64,000 nucleotides of DNA from Rostratula benghalensis (lineage: Eukaryota > Chordata > Aves > Charadriiformes > Rostratulidae). Made by a program: the position numbers and the translations under genes. How positions within the stretch are numbered: position 1 is the first letter of the stretch; every line of letters begins with the position of its first letter. Below, in pieces: positions 44,804-58,563 of this stretch. Below the pieces are notes generated by a model that ran no database searches, was not told where the DNA came from, and saw only the letters and a program-made list of their open reading frames with translations. The stretch spans positions 1,025,146 to 1,089,145 of the forward strand of contig VXAI01000165.1 of the NCBI GenBank assembly GCA_013399305.1, given 5' to 3'.

Positions 44804-47800
44804 GAAGTGGGGACACATGAGATGACAGTGTTGCCCTGTGACTGAGAGATAGGGAAAAAAACTTCTTTGCACTGGTGATGGTGGGCTGCACGTGTGCAGG
44901 ATGGGAGCAAATGCAATCATTGTGGACCTTCACTTTATCTCCATGGAGAGGAGCTGGGCTGAAGCCTCTGTCTTCCTCTGAGCGGGCAGAACTGGGGATA
45001 CAATGAGGAAAACCTGCCCCTTTCTGAGTAGGATGAAAGTCATACGGCTCACCAAAGTTGCTAACGGGGCTTTGGGGACACTTTAATGTCTTCAGAAAGC
45101 CATTGAGCTCCTTTTGGGCTCTGGAAATTGGCTACTTTCAATGTTGCTGTTTTCTCAGCCTAGCATAGCGTGTGGATTTTACAGCCGTAGAGTCGCTATT
45201 CATTTTTCACCCTCTGGATGGTGATTTATGGCTTCTGGAACAAAGGTTAAACCCTCTTCCTCTCCTTGTTAGTGCTGTTTCACACGCTTCACACAGATCA
45301 GTGCTGTTGCGCTCAGAAGAGTTTGTTGGCCAAGGTCCCATGAAATCCAAGTTTTCTCTACAGTTTGGATCTCCCGTGCTTTAAGTCTGGAAGACGTGAG
45401 GGTATCTTATCTCAGCAGACCCGTGAACAAGAAGTCTCCAGCAAAGAAGCAGTGGAGAAGAACCCGAAAAAAGAAGCATCTGCAGAACAAAACAAATTCT
45501 CCCATCTCCTCTGGCATGTACTAGTGAGGCCATAACATCACGCTGCCACAAAGTGTGGGGTAGGTCCCTGTTTTCTTGGCACATGAGAAGGTATGTTGCC
45601 CACCCAACAGCTTGCTTGTGAAGATAGACATGCATTTGACAGGTCAGCAACCTTGTTTGCTCCCCTCCAACACTTGTGCAAAACAGTAAAAATAAAAATC
45701 AAGGAAATAAAAGCATTGTGTTAAGTGAAGGACATACTGCACCCTTGTTGTCTGGACTTCCCAAAACCTGTTTTAGCCAATTTCCCTTTTCTGACTCACT
45801 TCCCTCTTATGGCTGAGCTGGCTTTCTGCTGGTGACCACGATGGAAAAATACACGTGGATGGTCTCTGTGGCATTAGGTGCTTCATTCCCACAGAACTGG
45901 AGCGTAGATGGGTTCATCACTGAAAGCCTGTTGTTGGTCCTGAGCTGAAGGCACAGATACTGATTCATCCATCCCATAACCCATCTTCCAGTGACCTGTG
46001 ACTGATGAAGCTGCTGCGGGTGGTCAGCTTCTTGAAGCTGGAGGAAGGTTCCAACACGTGGTTCTTCGTCCGCTGAGAGACACTTAACTGCTTTAGCACC
46101 ACACCCCATGAGCCATTGTTATACTTGGCTTATTCTTCCACCAGATGCAGGATTTCTGTTTTAAAGGAGAACTTAAAAATGAAAACTATGCGAGGAGAGA
46201 TTTACGGGCTGTGTTACCACTGGGCCAGGCAGTGAGGGCCTTAAGAACTGAAGTCAGTCTGCACAAATATTCAAGTTCTGCTTTTCACCCTCCATGAACT
46301 CCATCAGATTGACTGAGAATAACCTCTGTGCTTTCCTGTCTACTGCAGTTAAATTTAGACATCCTTTAGAGTAAGAGGGCTGAGACCCAGCCAGGGTCTG
46401 CCAGAAGAACCCCAGAAGGGAAGCACTATGAGCCACCATTGCTGGGACATGCTCAACAAGCCATGAGGATATCATATTATCATTTCTGTGTCTTCTCCAG
46501 TCCTTCCCCATCCTTCGTGGAAGCCTCTTGTGAGCCCTGAATATGTCAAGCTAGTTTCTGCCTTAATAATGTTAAGAGAGGAGATGATATCAAACAACCT
46601 GAACAGTTCAGCACTGTCAAAGGCCCACACCAGACTAAGAAACAAGACTCCTGGGTTGTTTGAATTTTTGCCTCTTCACCCCTCACCCTTCTCTCTGCTT
46701 GGGTCCCTCATGTGCATTGACTGCATCAATAAAAATTTAGCTTGTAAGTTGTCCAAGATATTGCTATGTCAACCTATTTTGAATGCCCCCCCCAAAAAGT
46801 GAAAAGTTGGAAAAAGTTTGAAAAGCCTAGGAAAAACAAGTCTCATGCTAGACCTCCACCTGCTTCACTTACTGAGGGAAGGTCAAGAGGAGGCTCAAGA
46901 AGGGTAGAAGTTCCTTCTCAGGAGAAAACACCCAGAGGCAACAGAGCCTTGTAGTCTATCAAAGGTCTAAGGCCGGATCCTAAAAGCAGACATATTTCAT
47001 TTCAAAATGAGGCCCAGTGTTTTAACAGTGGGAATGATTAAGTGTTGAGACAAAATACCAATGAAAGTAGTAGATTCTTCCTCTTCAGATATTTTCAAAT
47101 TGTGAGCAGATGCCTGCTGGAACAGAGGTTTTAGCCAGGCACAAGTTATTGGGTTCCTTATTGGAGTATGCAATTTTATGGTCCATATTATATGGAGCTC
47201 AGAATAGATGATCTTATGGCCCACAGTGACTTTAAAATCGAAGAAACAGGTAGTTCTGGATTGAAAGGAGCCAGGTTTCCTCTGGATTTGTGTCTTGAGG
47301 CTGACTGACTCTGCTGCTGCCTAAGAAGACACAAAATCCGATTGAAGCTTTTCTCATTTAACAGCAGTGCTGTTAAAAACACAGACTCTATTTCCAAGCT
47401 GAATTTGTCTGGCTTCAGTGTGGTTATGTGTCTGCCTCTCTTTGCTCGACTGGCGAGAAGGCCTTGCTCTCTGGAGGATACCAAGCAAACTTCTTTGGCC
47501 TCTAATCTCCTTCAAGCGTGGGTGAACTTGGCCATGGAGTCAGATGCGGGAGCGGACAGACATGAGCACACACACTCTCACAGTCTGACAGAGAGAAGAT
47601 TGCAATGGCTTCACTTCTCTGGGCTAAAAATAGAGAAATATGAAGATTAACATTAAATTAAAGGAAAACTTATCTCTTCAGACAGAGGTTGATACCTTTG
47701 AGAACATCCCCAGTCAAAGCGGTTGCCTCTGGTCACAGGGGACTGAGTCAGATGACCCTGAAGATCTTGTCATGTCTTTTGGGATTATAGACTAAATATT

Positions 47801-50800
47801 CACATCAGCCTGACTTTATTTGTTCTTGGATTTTTAAAATGTGAGAGTCATTCAGCACAGAATTCTGGTCCCTACTCAGCTTTCATGAAAGGTTGGCAAC
47901 TCACCCTCTGAAAATAAAAGCTGAGGCGTTATTCACTGTCCACATCATCCGAGACAGTTAGGATTCAATTAAGAGCATTTCTGGGCTGTATTTTAGGAGT
48001 TAGTGTCTGTCAAGATTTTACCTTGGGGTTCTTGGGTTAAACCTTCCTGTCTCAGTGTCGTGCTGTGTGGAATGGCTTTGCTCTTTGAAGGAATCCATCT
48101 CCTTGTCTTCCCCCCTTCCCCGCCAACACCCTCCCACAGGCACAAGGGCGAGCTGATTTTTTGGTATGTAGTAATAACAATTTGTCAGGATGCCAAGTTC
48201 AAAGCCCCTAACCTACTGCCAATGCGAAGCCCAAGGAGTGAGGTCACGACTAATCTCAGGCTCCTGACCTCCCAGTCACATCCACCATTACTGGATCAGA
48301 GGAGAGACGCGGAAAGGCTTATTTTGAAAGGTTTTAGATTTCAGGTGAGGTCAACAAAAGATTTGCCCAGATGGAAGAAATCAAGAGGATAATATGGAGC
48401 ATATTAGGGAAGATGAAAGGCGTCGTGTAAAGCAATCTCCTCTTTAGCCTAGAAAGGAAGGTCTAACTACCAGGGTAACCTTCCAATAAAATGGCAACGA
48501 AGCCTGAACCATCAGAAAATTTAGCAGAAACCAGGCATTGCCCTGGAGAAAGCAAGGTTAGTGTAGAGATTCCGAGTGACGCTGCTGGGATTTTCAAAAG
48601 CTCCTACACAGAGTTGTCTCCGATCTCTTAAGCCAGAGGGATTGAGGTGCCCAGATACCTCCAAAAAGACCATGAGGCATCTTTATGCCTTCTGAGGACC
48701 ATTTACAGCTTGATAACCCCAGCCTGGGGGCTCATTTTGCTGCAACTCTCTATCCAAATTTTTTTAAAAATACGGGCCATGTGGAAATTATAACGATTTG
48801 GGGACTCTGCCTACAGGAACCGGAGCGTTTGTGCAATATCCAGCCCCATTTTATCCCATTAGCCACCTACAGTCCTGGTATCACCAGGTCAGTCTGCAGA
48901 GATGCGTTTCCAGCCACTCTGGGAGCCCATAACAGACTTGGGAAGAACAAACAGATTTTCCGGCTGGCAGCTTTGAGACATGGATAAAATGGAAATGGAC
49001 CAGCAAAACAGACTTTCATTTCTGGAACCACCTTTTAGACTCGTAACAAGATTTCTGGTGAACTGATTTTTCCTCTATCAAAAGGTAGGGAAACTCCATA
49101 GAGATCCTGGGCTGAGGTCCTGGGACGTGGGGAGAGTTCTCCCCTCTCCCAGATTTCTCTCTGCTGTGGTACTCTTTGCCTCCATATGCTTTCTTGCAGC
49201 TTCTCTTCCACCTGGATTTGCCCCAGTCCTGATGCCCTGGAGGAGTTGGAGCACTAGTGAGTCTGTTGTTGGGGATACACCGCTTGCCTGGAAGTGGGGT
49301 GTGTTGGCACTCAAGTCTGTATTTCATCTGCTAACAGGATTGCATCAACAGAAGACTATGTCTGGGGCTAAAAGAATAAATTCTATAGAAAAGAAGCCAA
49401 TCCTGCCATTATAAGAATAAGACAGAAGTTTTGTTAATCCAGGGTAACTGAGACATGGGCACTGGTGGACACACAGAATTTACGGCCGCTTGGAAGGAGA
49501 TCCCAGCCCTAAAGGTCATTTATCCAATGTGCTCTGAAAGAACTTGTATAAGAGAGCCCATTTTCCGTTCCCTGGACACTTTTGTTGGTGTTTTGATCAC
49601 AGAGAAGTAAGGAGAGATGATGCTGTCAGTCTCTATGCACATGGTCTTATCTGGGGTTAGCTGGGCCATTTTCAGCTCAGGGTAGATAACTGCGCTTTAT
49701 GGGATTGCAATATATGTGTTGCATTTATTAGTATAAACACAAATGTTGTTACAAGCATAAATCAAATTAAGGTTTAGACTTTTCCATGCAAGTTCAAATG
49801 TGTATCGTAGTTAACTCAGTGGATTCCTGGAGTTTTCGCAGGCCTGGGCTAGAAAATAAATCAAATTTTGTTACAGACAGAATGGGACACGCGAAGGCTG
49901 TGGACACCTCCCAACTCATCCCCGTGAAATCTGCTTTTAGCACCTCTTCCCTTGACTTCCTGTGGAGCTGCCCCCAGACAGGAGAAGGGTGTGATGCCTC
50001 CTGCATGAAAATAATCATCCATCAGCGAGGAGCGTGGCAGGTGGTTTGTGTACAACACCTACGCTGGCCAAGGCATTCTCCCGGATAGATGAACCCACCA
50101 CATCTCAGGCAGACGACCACTGGAGCTACACCAGCAAGATAAGTAACGTGTTTGCTATTGCAATCCAGAGAACCTTCAACCCATTGCAGAAATGGGTCTA
50201 TAAATTATAGTGGAAAGGAGTCTTAGCAGGAAATGGAGGCTGCTGTGTCTAAAAATAACAGCCATAGCACTGTGAAAACAGAGCAGTTGATAGGAGGGAA
50301 GTAGTATTTGAGATGTGGATTTTTGACTCCCGTTTTACTCATCTTATTGGAGTTCAGTTGGAATATCAGCAGGGTGAGGAATGGTTTGTTGTCAGGACCA
50401 GCCTGAAGTCTGAATGCACAGAGACTCATTTTCTGTAACTTGTTTTTCTTAGTTGTTGTCTCTAAGCTTTTCCCAATGGTGGCACATGGGTGCCTTTCTT
50501 ATAGATTATGAACAGTGAAAAGGGCACATATTTTTATATAGCGAAGCCCAAGTGCTTTATCTGAATATCTGATATATGTCTTAGGAAGAAATTACATCCT
50601 GCACTTAGGTGGAGTGCAGTGAAAGGACAGTCCCTTCCATCACTGACTCGGGGCATCCTCTTGCATTCAAATTTACATCACCATTAAATAACAGAAAATG
50701 GTCTTTCTCTTTGTTGCCAAGTTGTTGTTTGCCAAAATATTGCCTGCCTTTGAAAAGATAATCATAACATAATCATGAGAGAGACAGGGGAAAAGCCCAG

Positions 50801-51926
50801 TTACAGATAATTACTACAAGTACATATTCTAATAAATATCCTCACCCAGGGGAAAAGCAGTAGGAGATGTTCTCCCAAAGCGATGACCCAAAACTTCTGT
50901 CTTTGGTGTCTTTTCTCCTTTCTCACCTGCTTTGATTAGTGAAAAGATTTACAGGATTAATATTCCATTTATACTTTTCCTTTATATGTTCTCAGATGAA
51001 GAGGAAGGGGTACAAGTGCGATCTCCTCCGTTACAACTGTGTATTCCTGGTTTGATTTTGTTCAGGAAGTAATTTGAACTGTTTTTAGAAAGGTAAGCAG
51101 AGAGGGATTTAGGTTTTCCCATTAAGAAAAGAAATTTGAATTACTGAATAATTACCCTAATTTGATTTAAGCAGAACAGAGTGGAAATCAGGACCCGTCG
51201 ATTTTCTTCTTCCTCAGATGTAATGGAAGATGGAAATGATGAAATAAATATAAAAACGATCTGATCTGATATGATATGATACAACAGAGATGCTGACAGA
51301 ATTAATCCTCAGCCGTGCTGGTTATTATGCAAACAGCTTAAACACTATGAAAATAAATACTCCTACTTGTTCTACTAATTTTTGAAGTTCCAAAAATATT
51401 GAAGGAAAAAAGTGAACCATAACTACTGCTATCCAGCTGGTTTCTCTCCATGGAAAACCTTGAGCACTTCAACCAACTTCCTCTAGCACCAGATTCTGAA
51501 TCTGCAAAATCGTATTTCTCCTCCTCAGAGCAAAGAGCTGGGCGTTAGAAAGGCAACCTCCCCAAAAAGCTCAGTTTGGGGATAAATTTCCGGAATCCAG
51601 GTCGATGCTTAAAAATTAAAGTGCTCTGACTAATCAATATTACTAACCCCAGGTTGCTCCAGAGATATCAGAGTGGGAAGGACTGGGAGAAGTGGGGTTC
51701 ATTTTGTGTTACTGCCTGCATACCCCCTGTGACAGCTCAATTTATAAAGGCAAAATTACTCATCCCTCAGCAATATGTTTGGCACGGGCGAGAGGAACTC
51801 GCGCTTCTGTAACCAAATGCCCTGGCGAGCAAGCAGAGGCACTGGGGAGGCTCGGGTGAGTGATTTTTACTCGGCTTCACTTTGGCACCTATCTCTGGCT
51901 CCCACTGAGCCTGCAATAAATGGAGC
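44804..51926. other. Intergenic, 7 kb without recognised features
   Basis: Unique sequence of ordinary composition. CR1 copies, frequent to the left, are absent or too worn to see. No exon, RNA gene or repeat family recognised apart from a short GATCTGATCTGATATGATAT patch near 51259. Confidence 0.45.
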
Positions 51927-52011
51927 AAAAAAAAAAAAAAAAAAAAAATTTTAAAAAATCAAACTGTTTCNAAAAAAAAAAAAATTTTTTTTTTTTTTTT
52001 TTTTCTGTTTC
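51927..52011. other. Contig join at a single N, with duplicated overlap
   Basis: Left of N (51971): an A run (51927-51948), then TTTTAAAAAATCAAA and CTGTTTC. Right of N: an A run (51972-51984), a 20-T block (51985-52004), then CTGTTTC at 52005. If the T block stands for five A plus TTTTAAAAAATCAAA (20 bases), the right side repeats the left side. This suggests an unmerged overlap of two contigs whose second copy was overwritten by T. Confidence 0.7.
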
Positions 52012-52358
52012 ACGCTAGTTTCAAAGGAGGCGAGTTTTCATTTTTTTTTTTTTTTTTTTTACAATCTGGGTCTAAAGCTTGGTCCCTTCTGGTTCTTTTT
52101 TTTTTTTTTTTTTTTTCTTCTACCAAAAACCAGTAGCCCATGACTGACGGTGTTTTTTTTTTTTTTTTTTTTACTTTTTTTTTGGTTTTCCTTACTGAAT
52201 GCAAAGCTTTTTTTTTTTTTTTTTTTTTTTGGTGAGAATGGAGATTAATTGTTTTTAGAATGAATTTTTTTTTTTTTTTTTTTTCTCCATTTGATATGAG
52301 CTGAGGTGATTACAGAGTGGTTTTTTTTTTTTTTTTTTTTGTGGGCAAGCTGTCTTAC

Positions 52359-52404
<46 letters not shown>

Positions 52405-52900
52405 TATGAAGGAGACACTTGTGACTCTCCACTTTTTTTTTTTTTTTTTTTTGCCAATTAGGGTCAATCAGGTTCAACCAGGCTGAAATCAGTAGTTTCA
52501 CCAGCTGAATACCAAGTTGCGTCTGCTGAGGTTCAGTATTCAGCTTTTTTTTTTTTTTTTTTTTAGCACATTAATTAATCTGGAGAGATCCAATCAATGC
52601 TTTTTTTTTTTTTTTTTTTTCTGTGATACCTTTCTTTGGCCACCTGAACTCACCAGTTTTTTTTTTTTTTTTTTTTTAGCTCCTCCTGTCATTTCAGACT
52701 TTCCAGCAATTGTTTTTTTTTTTTTTTTTTTTCAGTCTGACACCTGAATCACATGCTACTCAAGTGACTTTTTTTTTTTTTTTTTTTTGGTCAAGTGAGG
52801 AGTGGTTTTAGGTGTAGATCAGCATTTTTTTTTTTTTTTTTTTTCACTGGCTTCCATCTGATGAACTGGTTCAATGCAGTTTTTTTTTTTTTTTTTTTTT

Positions 52901-52979
52901 GGCAGTGTTAGGTTAATGGTTGGACTCGAAGATCTTTTTTTTTTTTTTTTTTTTTTATAACTTTGTGATTCTATGATTT
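52901..52979 (+). repeat. CR1 LINE 3' tail overwritten by one T block
   Basis: GGCAGTGTTAGGTTAATGGT, TGGACTCGAAGATC, then T20 from 52937, then ATAACTTTGTGATTCTATGA. The missing middle corresponds to the usual AAGGTCTTTTCCAACC block. Confidence 0.85.
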
Positions 52980-53236
52980 CATGTTGATACACTTTTTTTT
53001 TTTTTTTTTTTTACCGCTGATGGTTCTGGAAATGTCATGTTGGTAATGTTTTTTTTTTTTTTTTTTTTCATGACTGACACACCTCCAGGGAACTGCAAAA
53101 GGTCTTTTTTTTTTTTTTTTTTTTTTGCTGTTGTCTGGTTGAGAACCCATGGGCAGAGCATTTTTTTTTTTTTTTTTTTTGAGTAGTTGAAGGCCCTTAC
53201 TGTGCACCTGAATTAATTTTTTTTTTTTTTTTTTTT

Positions 53237-53330
53237 CCCAACCATAGAATCATGGAATGGTTTGGATTGGAATTTTTTTTTTTTTTTTTTTTGTTCTACC
53301 ACCACCCCTGCACTGAGCAGGGACACCTTT
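53237..53330 (-). repeat. CR1 LINE 3' end overwritten by T blocks
   Basis: CATAGAATCATGGAATGGTT, TGGATTGGAA, T20 (53273), then CCCTGCACTGAGCAGGGACA. Reverse strand. Confidence 0.75.
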
Positions 53331-53348
53331 TTTTTTTTTTTTTTTTTT

Positions 53349-54952
53349 AGTCCTTTCTTTCTTTTTGCATGGTCCCTACAAGGCCTGGATAAACTGATGT
53401 AGATGACCCAATCAGTGATGATACCAATCACTGTCATTATTTCTTAGCCTGGAATTTGCAGAAGGAAAAAGCTGCAATGAAACCGCTTTGTTTCTCCTCC
53501 TGCTCATCTTTGGGATTTTTCATACAACATTGAGCCCTATCCCCCATTGGGATGAGACCAGTTCGTGGGAAGTTTTGGATTTCAACCCAAAGAGTGATTC
53601 AGCCTTTCCAGTCCCAGACCTAGCAGCTGCAGCCCTCCGTGCCAGCAGTGTTACCTCCCCAAAACCAACCTCCCTCCCCCAACAACCAGCAACACAAAGT
53701 AAAGAAAGTCCCTGATGAAAACCTAGTGTTAAAATAAAACCTTCTCAGAACTATAAAGCCCTGCATTATCATCCTTCAAAAACAAGGACAGGGGTTGCAA
53801 AATTTTCAAACGCTTTCCCACACACAGAGGTCAAAATCTTTTCCAGCCTACAGCTATTATGAAAGCCAAATATTGGGAAGCTAAACTGTACAAGTGGTGC
53901 CACTTAATCATAGTTTAAGATGTTGCAGCCCCTCTGTATTGTGGTGGTGATACCAAGATAGCCAGGTTGGCTGTGTGGCTTTGTTCTTGAGCTGTATTTG
54001 TCCCAAACACGGGTGTTATGGTCATGCAGAGAGTTCAGAGGTTAATGGCACAGATACAGGGCACAGGCTTACGTGGGAATGCAATGAAATCTGAAAACTA
54101 TTACACATATTTGGGCTCCACATCTTGCCCGGCCACACACAGGCCTATTTAATGCTTTCATGGACCCGGAGTCTGCTGTGAGACGACTGGCGTCACTCAA
54201 GGCTTGCAGTTGGGTAATCGAGATCTGAGCCTGGAGGCAGTGATCTAATCTTTCACATTTTGGGTGTCAATGACCTTGAGAAATGTGAGGTAACAGAGGA
54301 GAGCGGCCATTGGCGGGTTTTATGTTAACACACAGAAAATAAAAACGGTACCGGAGGAGCAAAGTTATTGCTCCAAAATGGACTACCTCCATTAAGGTGC
54401 TGGCTGATCACACACATCCATACCCTGCAGTGCCAGCTCCTTCCCTTCACGCAGTCGTATTTCCCTTTGGCTTTGTTCCCCAGTGTAAATCAGCCAGAAT
54501 CTGGCTCAGTGCTGGTCTCAGGTATCAGCCTGGTGCTTGGTTTCAGCCCAGCTCCTCAACGTTTACCATAAATAAAGGCAGGGTGGTGTGGGGAAGCAGC
54601 AGGTGGACGGTATTTCTTGCCCAGACCCTTGGCAGCTAACTGGGACTCTTGTGGTGGAGTCTTCAAATAGTGTTGAGGAAAAATCCCTTCTGTCTGCAAT
54701 AATTTAAATTAGCTAACTAGCTTGGAGACACAATTGAAATAGTGATGCTTAAAGGTAATTTAAGCCTTAATTAAAATGCATTAGAGTTTCTGTGTTTGGG
54801 CTGTTGATTTGTTCTGCACCAAACTGGGTGGGAGCCTTCTTGCACAGAGGAAAACCAGTGTATGACTCAGGTCTGGGAGGGCAGAAAGCAATTGATGAGC
54901 TTCTCTTTTCTTCTCTCTCTTCTTCACAATGTTTTTTTACACTAAGAAATAA
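53349..54952. other. Intergenic; 28 consecutive grid slots left untouched
   Basis: Ordinary unique sequence with no T blocks, inside the comb. No gene recognised. The grid resumes at 54953 in exact phase. Confidence 0.6.
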
Positions 54953-55101
54953 TTTTTTTTTTTTTTTTTTTTCTCTCTGGTTTCTCCATCAAATCATCAC
55001 AATCTCCGTTTTTTTTTTTTTTTTTTTTCCCTCTTTTTCCCATGGGAAATAACCAACCATCCTATTTTTTTTTTTTTTTTTTTTATGAAAAGCTTGAGTT
55101 T

Positions 55102-55140
<39 letters not shown>

Positions 55141-56652
55141 CACATCTAGCTCAATTCCAAGCACTTGATAGCAAAGTTTTTTTTTTTTTTTTTTTTGTTG
55201 CTACTATTTCAAACCTGCAGCAGACCTGGTGTTTTTTTTTTTTTTTTTTTTTATCGGTAGCAAAGTGGTGTAATAAGAAAAGTTGTCCCTACTGCAGACC
55301 TTGCCTATCAGGAGACATCCTTATGGCAGATCTTGTTTTGTTGTTTTTTTTTTTTTTTTTTTTTGTGCTTCAAAAGGGATAGCAGATCTAGAGAACATCT
55401 TTTTTTTTTTTTTTTTTTTTTGCCATCTGTGGCATTATCATGGTTGCCCACGTCTGTTTTTTTTTTTTTTTTTTTTTGCCTCATCACTCTGTCCATTCTG
55501 TTCCAGGGAAGTTTTTTTTTTTTTTTTTTTTTGCAGCTGCTATTCAGTAGCCCGTGAGCTATTGAAGGTTTTTTTTTTTTTTTTTTTTCAGATGGGGTCA
55601 GCCACAGGAAGGAAGGGAATTGAGTTTTTTTTTTTTTTTTTTTTAATTATCTTCAGTTGGCCTTTCTGGGACAGGAATCTTTTTTTTTTTTTTTTTTTTT
55701 AGGAAAATCTATAGCTTTGAGAGGTAAGAGTTTAGATTTTTTTTTTTTTTTTTTTTCAAAACATACTTAGGACCAGAGGAGTTGCTGTGCTATTTTTTTT
55801 TTTTTTTTTTTTTAACCTACCCCATAAAGACCCAGCAAGTCTTGCTCCTTTTTTTTTTTTTTTTTTTTTGTTTCAAAACGTTGAGGTTCTCTTTAAGGAG
55901 ACAATTTTTTTTTTTTTTTTTTTTCTGAGGTCTTGGAATTAGATGAGGCAGAATTAGAAGTTTTTTTTTTTTTTTTTTTTAAATGTCTGCAGCAAATTCC
56001 TGTCCCCAGGCTGGTGTTTTTTTTTTTTTTTTTTTTGCTATTTGTCAAGATTCTTACTTGAATTATTTAATGTATTGTTAGTGAGTCTAAGTTAATTTCC
56101 ACAGGTTAAATCCTCTAGAGGCCTTTAGTGATTAGAGGAAGAGGGTCCCACAGAAGTGACCTGCGCTGACAAAGAAGGGGATGAGCCAGCAGACCATTGA
56201 GAAAGGAGTGAGAAAAGCCGAGAAGAAGAGAGCAGGGAAGCAGGAGGAAGAGCTGGCCTGAGCAGGAATAGGTTGAGATGTCGGAGATTTCCTGAACAAC
56301 CCCTGTAGACTTGATTAAAGGCTCACAAGTCTTGACGTGAGGGCACCTGAGAAAGCCTGGGGCCACGTTAGCTGTGACCGGTGGACATTTCATAGGAGAA
56401 AGTGAACTCTGCACAAGCGAGGGTAAGGAGCTTCTTCCCCACAGGGACTATCTGGTATCAAAGCCTGTGCTGGTTGGTAAAAAATTGTGGGTGGATCCAA
56501 GCAACCATAGCAGCCATTCATTTTTTTTTTTTTTTTTTTTAGGCTGCTGTGAGGATAGCATGCACCACCACAACCATTGCAAACCATGCACACTTTATAA
56601 TGGTTTATAATTTTTTGCAATGGTTTATAATGTTTTTTTTTTTTTTTTTTTT

Positions 56653-56796
56653 GGATGCCCTGCCCCTGGAGGTGTTCCAGATGAGGTTTTTTTTTTTTTT
56701 TTTTTTTTTGGTCTAGTGGGACGTGTCCCTGCCCATGGCAGGGGGTTGGAACTGGATGATCCTTAAGGTCCTTTCCAACCCAAACCATTCTATGAT
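56653..56796 (+). repeat. CR1 LINE 3' end overwritten by one T block
   Basis: GGATGCCCTGCCCCTGGAGG, GTGTTCCAGATGAGG, T20 (56689-56708), GGTCTAGTGGGACGTGTCCC, CCATTCTATGAT. Against the intact copy at 36594-36720 the block replaces 36615-36634, exactly 20 bases. Confidence 0.92.
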
Positions 56797-58532
56797 AAGA
56801 CATGCAACTACTATTGTGTATTTAGCACTGGTGGCCCTGGAGCCATTCTCCATCCAGGACCAGCAGCACCCAGTAACCCAGTATCTTCATCTACCCAGTA
56901 GCCCACCAGGCACCCAGAGACCTCCCGCCTGCTGGAAATGGAGGGATGTGTTGCAGGGGAAGAGAGCAATGTTGCTGCTATCTTCTTGGGATCTCATTGT
57001 CTCTGCAAGGAACAATGGTAAGGGAAGGCTGGTGCTGGCAGTGGCTTTCTGACCCACCAGAAAGTGGGTTGGAGATGCATTTCCCAGCAAACACCACATT
57101 TTGGGTTCAGATGTGCAGGTCAATAGTCTTTAACTCGCCTGACACTCACATCAAAACATCCTGCAGAGGGAAATTTATTTAAAAGGGAAAAGAAGCGCAT
57201 TGTGGAGCAAGGGATGGAGAGAGAAGGAAGATGATGGACCTGCATGGCTTTTTTTTTTTTTTTTTTTTGCAGGGAAGTTAAAGAAAAGGTTAAGCTCATT
57301 CTCTAGCAGTAGCCCAGGGACAGGAGAACTGAATAGCCGTGAGATGATGGCTTTGCCAGCTTTTTTTTTTTTTTTTTTTTACTCTTCTGCAGTTGGACAT
57401 TCTGGTGTTACAGGTATTTTTTTTTTTTTTTTTTTTAGTTATTGGTTGAACCCCAGCTCCCCCAGTCCCCCTTTTTTTTTTTTTTTTTTTTTCCCCTCTC
57501 CATTTCAGCCTTTTTCTTCTTGCACTTTTTTTTTTTTTTTTTTTTTTTCTTGTTCTGTTTATTCAGCCAGCCTCAGTGTTCAATGTATGTGAGTTTTGTG
57601 CCACAAATACCTCCCTGTTTAAATGTCAAGACTGACTATTTTTTTTTTTTTTTTTTTTTTGAAGAAATTAAACATGAAGCAATAATGTGCCCTGATTTTT
57701 TTTTTTTTTTTTTTTTGTAGTGGATATTTACACAGATAACAAGAGAATCGGGTTTTTTTTTTTTTTTTTTTTATGTTAGAAAGAAAATAAGAGATTCTGA
57801 AGGGACATTTTTTTTTTTTTTTTTTTTTATATCTGATGTAAAGCTCCAATTGCCATTTTACAGATTTTTTTTTTTTTTTTTTTTTTTTTTGTTTTTTTTT
57901 CTTTTATTTATTTAATGTGTTTTTTTTTTTTTTTTTTTTTGTGATGGGAGGATGTCTGAACACAGAGACCAAAAATTTTTTTTTTTTTTTTTTTTTTAGA
58001 GAAGAAAAAAAAGCAGACCCTTTGAATAGAAACAAGCAAGAAAAGGGTAGATTTTCTTTTTCCATTGAGAAGACATTTTTAATCCCCCTTTTTTTTTTTT
58101 TTTTTTTTTATTTGTCCATGTCTGCTCTAGGGGTTTAAGTCAATTTTTTTTTTTTTTTTTTTTTAGATTCCGGCTATTGATCCATGTTTGCTTATTCTGG
58201 TTTTTTTTTTTTTTTTTTTTACACATTTGTTTCTTGCCAGAGTCTGAGACAGGACATTTTTTTTTTTTTTTTTTTTGTCCAAACTTGGCAGCTCCCCTCA
58301 CTTAAGCACACTTTTTTTTTTTTTTTTTTTTTGCCAAAACAGGGTCCTGCCAGGGTAATGTAGAATGATTTTTTTTTTTTTTTTTTTTATGTGCCCAGCT
58401 GAGAGCAGGGCTCAGTACACGCAGTTTTTTTTTTTTTTTTTTTTTTCTGTCCCCACTTGCTTTATGCCAGAGCACATTGGTTTTTTTTTTTTTTTTTTTT
58501 AATTGTCCCATCTGCAATGCTCCCAGTTCTAC

Positions 58533-58563
<31 letters not shown>

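Noticed and set aside
1..51926. Endogenous retrovirus or LTR element
   Set aside because: No paired long repeats, primer-binding site or gag/pol-like frames were seen. All reverse transcriptase-like pieces belong to CR1.
44804..51926. Exons of WNT11, expected downstream of THAP12 by human gene order
   Set aside because: No Cys-rich Wnt-like segment was found on either strand in this window.
51927..51948. A-run at a grid position as a first, A-type block of the comb
   Set aside because: It is A and not T, is 22 long, and a second A run followed by the same flank appears right of the N, so it is natural sequence in a contig overlap.
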